A stretch of 38,096 bases of DNA from an uncultured Alphaproteobacteria bacterium. GTDB lineage: Bacteria > Pseudomonadota > Alphaproteobacteria > HIMB59 > GCA-002718135. Position numbers and translations under genes: made by a program. Positions 26,432 through 33,510 of this stretch are shown here, in pieces. The stretch lies in assembly GCA_902514875.1 (NCBI GenBank), contig CABXSY010000014.1, positions 1 through 38,096 on the forward strand, in the 5' to 3' direction. The notes beneath the pieces were generated by a model, which worked only from the letters and a program-made list of their open reading frames with translations, ran no database searches and was not told the DNA's origin. Position 1 is the stretch's first letter; each line of letters begins with the position of its first letter.

Positions 26432-27516
26432 AAACGAAAATTAAGTATGGAATTATTGGAAGTGGACTAATGGGTTGTGAACATATTTCAAATATTAATC
26501 TTATTGATTCAGCTGAAGTAGTTGCAATCTCTGACAGTAATGAAAATTCAATAAATAAAGCTAAAAATCTAATTCCTAATGATATTAAAATCTATTCAAA
26601 TAATACTGAAATTTTTAAAAATAATGAAGTAGATGCTTTTATTATTTCAACTCCAAATTTTACCCATCATGATATTATTAAAGAAGCATTAAAAACAAAA
26701 AAACATTTATTAATTGAAAAACCATTATGTACAAAATTAGAAGATTGTCTTGAAATAAAAAAATTATCAACTTCGTATCCATCAGTAATATGGGTGGCGA
26801 TGGAGTATAGGTACATGCCACCCGTCCAAAAAATGATCCAAGAGCTTTATAGTGATAGAATTGGTAAGCTTAAAATGCTTTCAATTCGTGAACATAGATT
26901 TCCATTTCTCAAAAAAGTAGATGATTGGAATAGATTCCAAATAAACACCGGTGGAACATTAGTAGAAAAATGCTGTCATTTTTTTGATTTAATGCGCCTA
27001 ATTACAAATAGTGAAGTTACACAAGTATATGCAAGTGGTGACCAAAGTGTAAATCATCTTAATGAAAATTATAATGGAAAAGTTCCTGATATATTAGACA
27101 ATGCATTCGTAATTTTAGATTTTAAAAATGGAGTAAGAAGTTCTTTAGAACTTTGTATGTTTGCAGAAAATTCAGAAATGCAGGAAGAGCTATGTGTTGT
27201 TGGAGATAAGGGTAAAATAGAAACAGGCGTTCCAGCTGATGCCTCTGGAAAAAATTCTTCAGAACTTAGAATTGGTTTAAGAGACTCTGAAAATGCAATT
27301 AAAAAAATAGTTGAGGTGGATAAAAAAATCTTATCAGCTGGGCAACATCATGGATCAACTTATTATCAACATTTAGAATTTATTAAATCAATTAATAATA
27401 ATTTAAAGCCACAAGTATCTATAAACGATGGTCTTCATGCAGTCGCTATTGGAGAAGCAGCAGAAAAATCAATAAAGGAAAATCGTTTGGTTAAGATGAG
27501 TGAATTTAATCTTTAA
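26428..27516 (+). CDS. Gfo/Idh/MocA-family sugar oxidoreductase (4)
   Basis: A 362-residue oxidoreductase with GSGLMG at 11-16, IEKPLCTK for the catalytic lysine, and GGTLVEKCCHFFDLMRLI in the second domain. That form of the active-site helix is typical of a distinct MviM/inositol-dehydrogenase-like subgroup and differs from the other five paralogues in this window. It is co-transcribed with the isomerase-like gene (ATGA overlap), so it probably works on the same sugar. Its last 11 bp overlap the convergent SlcC-like dehydrogenase gene, which leaves no room for a separate terminator. Confidence 0.88.
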   Translation: MKTKIKYGIIGSGLMGCEHISNINLIDSAEVVAISDSNENSINKAKNLIPNDIKIYSNNTEIFKNNEVDAFIISTPNFTHHDIIKEALKTKKHLLIEKPLCTKLEDCLEIKKLSTSYPSVIWVAMEYRYMPPVQKMIQELYSDRIGKLKMLSIREHRFPFLKKVDDWNRFQINTGGTLVEKCCHFFDLMRLITNSEVTQVYASGDQSVNHLNENYNGKVPDILDNAFVILDFKNGVRSSLELCMFAENSEMQEELCVVGDKGKIETGVPADASGKNSSELRIGLRDSENAIKKIVEVDKKILSAGQHHGSTYYQHLEFIKSINNNLKPQVSINDGLHAVAIGEAAEKSIKENRLVKMSEFNL

Positions 27517-28441
27517 AATTTTCAAAAAATTTATTTGTTTTATCAATTATAAAGTTACTTACTCTCACGTTTGACTCCACAGTTACACCTGCGATATGAG
27601 GTGTTAAGATGCAATTCATATCATTTGTAATATTGTTATAAAATGCTTCATTTACTGGTTCATTCTCAAAAACATCTAATGCGAAACCAGAGATATATTT
27701 ATTTTTATAAGCATCAATTAAGTCTTTTTCATTTATGACGCCACCCCTAGAAGAATTAATTATAATTGGTTGTTTTTTCATTCTAATAAAAGCTTGTCTG
27801 TCAAATAGATACTTTGTTTCATTATTTAATGGGACATGAATAGAAATTATATCGGACAAATTAAGAATTTCATCGAATGATACTTTCTTAACATTATCTG
27901 CCTCCATTTGTTTCGAAGTTATAAAAGGATCATATGCAATACAGGTAACATCAAAAACATTTACAAGATTTAAAACTTTTTTTGAAATATCCCCAAAACC
28001 TATTAAGCCGAGAATCTTTCCTTTTAGTTCTTTTGTAACAATTGTTGTTCTGGGCCATTTTCCTTGAAGAGTTTGTTCATTGATAATTTGAGTTTTTTTT
28101 AATAATGTAAGCGAAGAATTCACAACGTATTCAGCTACAGAATCAGAATTCATACCTGTTGCTGGCTGAACAATTATATTATTTCTTTTGCAGTATTCCG
28201 TATCTATATTATCAAGACCAACACCTAATCTTCCTATAAACTTTAAATTAGATGCATTTGTTAAAATATCCTTATCTAAAATTGTTTTGTTCCTTACAAT
28301 AATGCCATCAAATTTCTGAATTTCTTTCTCCAAAAAATCTTTATTTTGCCAGGCATCTTTTTTATAAATCACATCAAATTCTTTATTTATATTTTGTAAT
28401 GAATGTGAATCTATAAATTCTGTAATTAAAATGTTTGTCAT
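27506..28441 (-). CDS. D-2-hydroxyacid dehydrogenase, SlcC/phosphoglycerate-dehydrogenase-like
   Basis: A 311-residue NAD-dependent dehydrogenase. It has LIGFGDIS at 146-153 as cofactor loop and a complete triad: Arg232 (NSSRGG), Glu261 (DVFENEP) and His282 (TPHIAG). VVRNKT at 49-54, GRLGVGLDNID at 70-80 and PATGMNSDSVAEYV at 93-106 are features of the compact PGDH-like group, which includes (S)-sulfolactate dehydrogenase SlcC (about 310 aa). It is the last gene after comD, comE and the YihV-like kinase, with a 4-bp overlap. If the module handles sulfonates, it would oxidise sulfolactate to sulfopyruvate, the substrate of ComDE. A phosphoglycerate or sugar-acid role is the alternative. Confidence 0.83.
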   Translation of the reverse strand: MTNILITEFIDSHSLQNINKEFDVIYKKDAWQNKDFLEKEIQKFDGIIVRNKTILDKDILTNASNLKFIGRLGVGLDNIDTEYCKRNNIIVQPATGMNSDSVAEYVVNSSLTLLKKTQIINEQTLQGKWPRTTIVTKELKGKILGLIGFGDISKKVLNLVNVFDVTCIAYDPFITSKQMEADNVKKVSFDEILNLSDIISIHVPLNNETKYLFDRQAFIRMKKQPIIINSSRGGVINEKDLIDAYKNKYISGFALDVFENEPVNEAFYNNITNDMNCILTPHIAGVTVESNVRVSNFIIDKTNKFFENFKD

Positions 28442-29346
28442 TTAATTTTTCTAATTTTTAATTTTTTTAAAAATTTATTTACGTTGTTTAAATTTGGTAT
28501 TGAATATATCCCCCCAGCTTTCATACATTTTAATGTTGCAGTTGCTGCTGCTAATTGAATACTTTGAGAATTTGATTTATTTAATGATAGAGCTGTTGCA
28601 AAAGCACCATGAAAAACATCACCTGCACAATTTGTTTCAATTGTTTTTACCCGTGGAACATTACAATGATATAATGAGTTATTTTCAACCCAATAAACAC
28701 CTTTTGATCCCATAGTAACTGCAACAAATTTATTTGTTTCATTGAATATTTGAAAAAGAGCTTTTTGCATATTGATATTCTTTTTATAATTTTTCAAACC
28801 CTCTTCAGAAAATATAGGGTGAGAAGCATTGTTAACGATTTTAGAAATTTTATTTGAATTTTTAAAATTATCTAGATCAGCAACACATTTAATATTTTTT
28901 TTATTAGTATTAATAGCAATATTAGAGGCCATATCTAACCATCTCATATCTATTGAATAAATATCCTTTTTTCTAAAATTTAATTTGGGTATGTTGTTAT
29001 AATCAAGTAATTTTGGATCATTGTAAGCTGCTAGTAATCTTTCACCTTTTGTATCTTCAATTACAAAGCTTTGCGAAGACTGACATTTTTTTATAAATAT
29101 TGATTTGCTGAAATTAATAGAAAATTTTTTTAATTCTTTTTTTAAGAAGGTTGAAGAATCATCATCTCCAAATTTTCCAATGAATTTTGATTCAGAGCCC
29201 AATATTTTTGCAGTGAATGCTGATACTGCTGCTGACCCGCCTAATCTTTTATCAATACCTCTAGATAAAACTTTAATTGGTTTTTTTGGAAATTTATCTA
29301 TCCTACTTATGTAATCTGTAAATATTGATCCTGCGCAAATGATCAT
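28438..29346 (-). CDS. PfkB-family sugar kinase resembling sulfofructose kinase YihV
   Basis: A 302-residue ribokinase-family protein. It has GGSAAVSAFTAKILG near 36-50, IGKFGDDDSS at 56-65, SSQSFVIEDTKGER at 90-103, and an anion-hole motif CAGDVFHGAFATAL with catalytic Asp near the C-terminus; Asn-Cys replaces the usual Thr-Gly before AGD. Compared by memory with E. coli YihV, several stretches align without gaps (SSQS...DTKGER, RW.D.A, FSE.GL, VT.GS.G..W.EN, ALKC..GG...IP). Lys25 and Arg135 match the sulfonate contacts Lys27 and Arg138 of YihV, but Asn109 is Ala107. A kinase for a sulfosugar or another ketose (phosphate) is possible. It lies between comE and the SlcC-like gene. Confidence 0.82.
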   Translation of the reverse strand: MIICAGSIFTDYISRIDKFPKKPIKVLSRGIDKRLGGSAAVSAFTAKILGSESKFIGKFGDDDSSTFLKKELKKFSINFSKSIFIKKCQSSQSFVIEDTKGERLLAAYNDPKLLDYNNIPKLNFRKKDIYSIDMRWLDMASNIAINTNKKNIKCVADLDNFKNSNKISKIVNNASHPIFSEEGLKNYKKNINMQKALFQIFNETNKFVAVTMGSKGVYWVENNSLYHCNVPRVKTIETNCAGDVFHGAFATALSLNKSNSQSIQLAAATATLKCMKAGGIYSIPNLNNVNKFLKKLKIRKIK

Positions 29347-29355
29347 AAATATTAA

Positions 29356-29925
29356 TTAAAGGTATTTAACTATACCGATAAACTTTCTAAACCTATCTCT
29401 TATAGTTATAGGATTGAGTGGAATAGGATCAATTTTAACATTCCCAGAATTGATCTTTGAAATTATTACATATGAATTATCTTTATCATCAATGGCTTTG
29501 TTCAATTGATTAACTGTTTCCTCACCAGAACATTCAACCACATTTTTGCAGCCAGCTCCTAATGCAACATCCTTTAAGGAAGTTTTCTCATCAGTAAATG
29601 TTCGTTGATCTCCTGTTGATCCATAAGAGCCATTATCAATTATCAATAAAGTATAGTTTGATGGCGCTCTATTGCCTATTGTTGCTAGGGTATTCATATT
29701 CATTAAAACTGATCCATCACCATCTATACTAATTACGTGTTTATTTTGTGATAGTGACAAGCCTAAACCAATAGAAGATGATAAGCCCATACTGCCTAAC
29801 ATATAAAAAAAATTTGGTTGATCACTAATTTTATATAATTCTTGAGATGGAAGACCTATATTACAAATAACTAAGTTATCTTTCAGAATATTTTGTACCT
29901 TATATAATAAATCAAAACGGTTCAT
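29356..29925 (-). CDS. comE: Sulfopyruvate decarboxylase-type ThDP enzyme, beta subunit
   Basis: A 189-residue protein carrying the diphosphate-binding half of a ThDP enzyme. It shows IDGDGSVLMNMNTLATI at 67-83 (GDGS at 69-72) and LIIDNGSYGSTGDQ at 94-107, the Asn/Gly end of the ThDP-Mg motif. The NGSYGSTGDQ form is typical of ComE; phosphonopyruvate decarboxylases usually read NGAHDSVGGQ. It needs the alpha subunit encoded just upstream (4-bp overlap) to make a complete site. Together they would decarboxylate sulfopyruvate to sulfoacetaldehyde. In methanogens the same reaction serves coenzyme M synthesis, but here a catabolic role is expected. A related 3-substituted pyruvate is not excluded. 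Confidence 0.85.
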   Translation of the reverse strand: MNRFDLLYKVQNILKDNLVICNIGLPSQELYKISDQPNFFYMLGSMGLSSSIGLGLSLSQNKHVISIDGDGSVLMNMNTLATIGNRAPSNYTLLIIDNGSYGSTGDQRTFTDEKTSLKDVALGAGCKNVVECSGEETVNQLNKAIDDKDNSYVIISKINSGNVKIDPIPLNPITIRDRFRKFIGIVKYL

Positions 29926-30422
29926 GTATCATCTTTCATTAAATTGAAATCACATAAAATAGCTACTGGTGATTCAACAACTTTGGCATGTTTGCTAAAT
30001 GTTGGAATTTTATCTAATTCTTTTTCAGAAGAGCAATGCAACATAGGGATTCTTAACGTTTGTAAAATATCTTCAGTTATTTTAGCCATTCCACCTTGCG
30101 CTCCTACTGGCTCTCCTGGTGTGCCCCTATAACTAATTAGAAAAACAACAGGCATTTGATATAGTTGTAATAAAGAAACAATTGCATTCACTGAATTTCC
30201 AATTCCTGTATTCTGCATCATAATACACGGGAATTTATTACCTAAGTAAGCTCCAGCACAGATACCCATACCTTCTTCCTCTCTTGGTACAGCCGAATAA
30301 TAAACATTCTTATCATTTTCAAGAATATTAATCATGTTAGCTAATAACTTACATGGAACACTTAAATAAAAATCTACTCCACCTTTTTTTAAATTATCGA
30401 TGATTTTTTTACTGATTTTCAT
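29922..30422 (-). CDS. comD: Sulfopyruvate decarboxylase-type ThDP enzyme, alpha subunit
   Basis: A 166-residue protein that is the pyrimidine-binding half of the two-subunit enzyme. The glutamate cluster PREEEGMGICAGAYLG at 46-61 holds the ThDP-activating Glu. MQNTGIGNSVNAIVSLLQL at 69-87 and SYRGTPGEPVGAQGGMAK at 97-114 are strongly ComD-like. Splitting the ThDP enzyme into D and E subunits is typical of sulfopyruvate decarboxylase, though a fused form also exists. It is preceded by a 46-bp spacer after the aldose epimerase gene, containing a TATAAT about 25 nt before the ATG on the minus strand. A promoter for this four-gene module may therefore lie there. No xsc or suyAB gene is in the window. 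Confidence 0.86.
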   Translation of the reverse strand: MKISKKIIDNLKKGGVDFYLSVPCKLLANMINILENDKNVYYSAVPREEEGMGICAGAYLGNKFPCIMMQNTGIGNSVNAIVSLLQLYQMPVVFLISYRGTPGEPVGAQGGMAKITEDILQTLRIPMLHCSSEKELDKIPTFSKHAKVVESPVAILCDFNLMKDDT

Positions 30423-30468
30423 TTGTGCGGATGTCTATAGATATAAAATTATAAAACAATAAATTTAT

Positions 30469-31521
30469 TTATTTAAAATCATTTCTTAATTTTATTTTTG
30501 TATTTGAATTGTATGTTTCACCTACTTTTAATATAGTTGATGGAAATTTTGGTTGATTAATAGCATCAGGAAAAATTTGCGTCTCTAAACACATACCGTA
30601 TTGTAATCCATAATTTCGATTATGTTTGCCATCATATGAGTCTTTCATCATATTTCCAGTATAAAATTGTATTCCAGGTTGATCAGTTGAGTATTCAACT
30701 CCCATACCAGTAATTTTACTGTAGATAAAAGCTATAGATTTATCAATAGAATGATCTTTGAGAACATAATTGTGATCGATACCACTACTTTCTAAAAATG
30801 AATTATTTATTTCAAATGAGTTATTAAGATCATATTTTGTATTAACTACATCGAATAATTTACCAGTAGGAATTGACCCCTCATCAGTTTCACAAATTTG
30901 ATTTGATGATATTCTAACAACATGATCAGTAATATTTTTATAATTATCTTTATGACCATGAAAATTCCAATAATTATGATTAGTCATATTAACAATAGTA
31001 TCTTGATCAGAAGTAGCATTAAATGAAATTAGTATTTCGTTATTGTTATTAAGCTCGTAACTAGTTTTACAATTTAAGTTGCCTGGATAATTTTCTTCTA
31101 AATGTTTAGAGTGGTAAGTGAGCTCTACTTTTATACTTTCACTTGTTTTTTTAATATCAGCTATTTTCCAAATCTTTTTATTAAAACCTACCTTTCCGCC
31201 ATGAAGATGATCAGGTTCGGTATTAGAATATAAATTATATTCTTCCCCATTAAGAGTAAATTTACTTTGCCCTATTCTATTACAAACTCTTCCAATAATT
31301 GAATTGAAATAGCCATGAGCTTCCAGGCAATCATCTAAATTACCATAACCTAATAATACATCCTCTGTTTCAGAAACATTCGAAGAAGTTGGAATACAAA
31401 CTTCACTCATATAGCCACCATACGTATAAAAACTAAAACTGTAATTATTTGAGTTAATAATATTGACTATGTCAATATCTAAACCTTTATCATTTTGAAG
31501 TTTGTTAATTTTATATTCCAT
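30469..31521 (-). CDS. galM: Aldose 1-epimerase (galactose mutarotase family)
   Basis: A 350-residue protein of PF01263 that interconverts aldose anomers. Family motifs: GRVCNRIGQSKFTLNGEEY at 77-95, DHLHGGKVGFNKKIW at 104-118 with His107, MTNHNYWNFHG at 179-189 with catalytic His182, and CLETQIFPDAINQP at 311-324 with catalytic Glu313. There is no signal peptide, so it acts in the cytoplasm. The start ATG shares one base with the EamA transporter stop (TAATG). It would supply the correct anomer of an imported hexose to the nearby dehydrogenases; the specific sugar is unknown. Confidence 0.92.
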   Translation of the reverse strand: MEYKINKLQNDKGLDIDIVNIINSNNYSFSFYTYGGYMSEVCIPTSSNVSETEDVLLGYGNLDDCLEAHGYFNSIIGRVCNRIGQSKFTLNGEEYNLYSNTEPDHLHGGKVGFNKKIWKIADIKKTSESIKVELTYHSKHLEENYPGNLNCKTSYELNNNNEILISFNATSDQDTIVNMTNHNYWNFHGHKDNYKNITDHVVRISSNQICETDEGSIPTGKLFDVVNTKYDLNNSFEINNSFLESSGIDHNYVLKDHSIDKSIAFIYSKITGMGVEYSTDQPGIQFYTGNMMKDSYDGKHNRNYGLQYGMCLETQIFPDAINQPKFPSTILKVGETYNSNTKIKLRNDFK

Positions 31522-32420
31522 TATGTTTTCCTTAATCTTTGAAAATTATTTTTTCTTTGTTGAAGATAAATGATTAATCCACCTAAAACTATGAAAAAAG
31601 CACCTGGGAAGAGCTGATCAACTGGCCATTCTGCAAAAAATATCCAACCTAAAATAAGTGCAAAAAATATTTCGATATAATCAAATGGCATAATTTTACT
31701 AAGTTCTGCTTTTCTAGCACCATATATTAATAATAAAGTTCCAGATCCTCCTGCAATTCCCATTACACAAATTATTAAGAAATCATTTATACTTTTGAAA
31801 TTTTCCCACATACCAAAAAATATGACTAACATACATGCAACTATGATTGTCCCTGTTTGACCATACAAGTTGATCAGTGGTGAAGGAACATGATACTCAA
31901 AACTTAAGGATGTTACCCTTGCTAATGAATATCCAAAAGCAGCAAGGATAGGAAGTAATAACATATAATTAAAGTCTGAAGACCAAGGTTGCATAATTAA
32001 AACTATACCTACAAAACCAGAAATTACTGCACTCATTTTGAACCAGCCAAATTTTTCGCCTAATAAAGGAATAGCAAGGAGGGTAACCATCATTGGCCCA
32101 GTGTATTCCATGGTAGCGACTAAAGCAAAAGGTAGGTAGGCATAAGAAGTATAGAGACACAATTGAGCCAGTGCTACAAATACTCCGCGGAATAATCCTA
32201 ATTTCCATTGCGTTATTTTTATTTGTCTACCGTTTCGATGCCAATCATGTGAAAAATATAAAGCAATAACACATGGGATCATTCCAAATAAATTTCTAAA
32301 AACAGAAAGTTGAGCTGCTGGATATTCGTTTCGTAAAAACTTTATCGCAATCCCCATACAATCTAATAAAAACAAACCTGTGAGTGATAGGATAACAGCT
32401 AAAAATAAATTATTTTTCAT
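31521..32420 (-). CDS. EamA/DMT-family transporter
   Basis: A 299-residue membrane protein with about ten hydrophobic helices in two EamA repeats (PF00892). The first repeat contains LSVFRNLFGMIPCVIALY, with the conserved arginine, and YTGPMMVTLLAIPLLGEK. The second ends with the paired DYIEIFFALILGWIFFAEWP and FFIVLGGLIIYLQQRK. Such proteins export or import small metabolites such as amino acids, nucleotide bases or sugar acids. It is wedged between the aldose epimerase and a Gfo/Idh/MocA gene, so release or uptake of a sugar-derived product is a reasonable guess. Substrate cannot be read from sequence. Confidence 0.88.
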   Translation of the reverse strand: MKNNLFLAVILSLTGLFLLDCMGIAIKFLRNEYPAAQLSVFRNLFGMIPCVIALYFSHDWHRNGRQIKITQWKLGLFRGVFVALAQLCLYTSYAYLPFALVATMEYTGPMMVTLLAIPLLGEKFGWFKMSAVISGFVGIVLIMQPWSSDFNYMLLLPILAAFGYSLARVTSLSFEYHVPSPLINLYGQTGTIIVACMLVIFFGMWENFKSINDFLIICVMGIAGGSGTLLLIYGARKAELSKIMPFDYIEIFFALILGWIFFAEWPVDQLFPGAFFIVLGGLIIYLQQRKNNFQRLRKT

Positions 32421-32433
32421 TAATCATAATCTA

Positions 32434-33492
32434 TTATTCTAAATTAACTTCTTTTCCTATTTCTTGACTTTTATAAATTCCATCTAAGATTTTCATTACC
32501 TGAAGAGAGTGTTCAGCAGGAACAGTAACTGGTTGATCATTTACAACAAACTCTGCAAACTCGATACATTCTTTAGCATGAGGTTCAATAGTGTCTTTTA
32601 AATTTCCTTCAATTTTTTTAGTTATGTGAGTTTGAGAATTGATATCATTTTTTATAATCTCACAATTAGGCCAATGCAAACCAGCATCTCTTCCATATAA
32701 CCATACCTGCATATCTTCTATTTTATCTTCTGGTAGTTTATGATGCAGCATCCATGATACTTCAAGCATTAAGGTTGCACCATTTTTAAACCTAACAAAT
32801 GCAGCTGCAAAATCTTCAACGTTCATTACTTCCTTATCGTACTCTCCATTATAACTAAAAGAAGTTGGTTGTTTGGCTAATTCTGTTTTTGACACACCCG
32901 TCACGGAAAGTGGTTCTGGATTGTTCATAAACCAAAGAGTTAAATCTAATACGTGCACCCCTATATCAATACAAGGTCCTCCTCCTGAATTTTCTTTTTT
33001 CAAAAAACCAAGTGAGACTGGTAAAAAATTTCTTCTAAGCATCCAAGAGCGAGCATGGTATATTGAACCGATTAATTTAGATTGATCCTTTATTGATTGA
33101 GAATCTTTCCTAAATCTAAAGTGTTGAGCACACATTAATTTTTTCTTCGTTTTATCTCTTACTTCAATCATTTTTTTTATTTGTGAGGCATTTGGAGCTA
33201 AAGGTTTTTCACATAAAACATCTTTGCCAGCTTGCATTGCTTTAATTGCTAAATCACAATGATAGTTGTTGGGTGCACAAATATCTATCACATCTATATC
33301 TGGATCATTAATCATATCTAAGGGATCAAGATATAATTTTTTTATTTGATTTGTATTACCCCAATGTTCGAGAATTGATTTATTTATATCAGAACCTGCT
33401 ATTAATTCAGCATGTTCTGACATATCCCAACCAGGGACATGTAGCTTTGCAATACCGCCAACACCTATGATGCCAACTTTTATTTTACTCAT
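32434..33492 (-). CDS. Gfo/Idh/MocA-family sugar oxidoreductase (5)
   Basis: A 352-residue oxidoreductase with GVGGIAKLH at 10-18, the motif CEKPLAPN for the catalytic lysine and GGGPCIDIGVHVLDLTLWFM carrying the Asp and His. The sequence VTGVSKTELAKQPTSF and a long loop before EDFAAAFVRFKNGATL fit the group found with plant-sugar ABC systems. It is 13 bp upstream of the EamA gene and about 18 bp downstream of the next oxidoreductase, in the operon led by the Dpp-type transporter. Probable substrate is a sugar or glycoside imported by that transporter. Confidence 0.88.
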   Translation of the reverse strand: MSKIKVGIIGVGGIAKLHVPGWDMSEHAELIAGSDINKSILEHWGNTNQIKKLYLDPLDMINDPDIDVIDICAPNNYHCDLAIKAMQAGKDVLCEKPLAPNASQIKKMIEVRDKTKKKLMCAQHFRFRKDSQSIKDQSKLIGSIYHARSWMLRRNFLPVSLGFLKKENSGGGPCIDIGVHVLDLTLWFMNNPEPLSVTGVSKTELAKQPTSFSYNGEYDKEVMNVEDFAAAFVRFKNGATLMLEVSWMLHHKLPEDKIEDMQVWLYGRDAGLHWPNCEIIKNDINSQTHITKKIEGNLKDTIEPHAKECIEFAEFVVNDQPVTVPAEHSLQVMKILDGIYKSQEIGKEVNLE

Positions 33493-33510
33493 ATCTATAT
33501 TTTTTTTTAT

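Noticed and set aside
27506-28441. Serine biosynthesis phosphoglycerate dehydrogenase (SerA)
   Set aside because: The protein lacks the C-terminal ACT or intervening domains of many SerA proteins and sits with comDE and a sugar kinase; a catabolic dehydrogenase is likelier, though not proven.
29356-30422. A broken acetolactate synthase split by a frameshift
   Set aside because: The two halves each have proper starts, a 4-bp overlap and ComD/ComE-specific motifs; the middle domain of acetolactate synthase is absent altogether.
30423-30468. Possible terminator between aldose epimerase and comD
   Set aside because: No stable stem is visible; only a TATAAT-like box, which is mentioned with comD.
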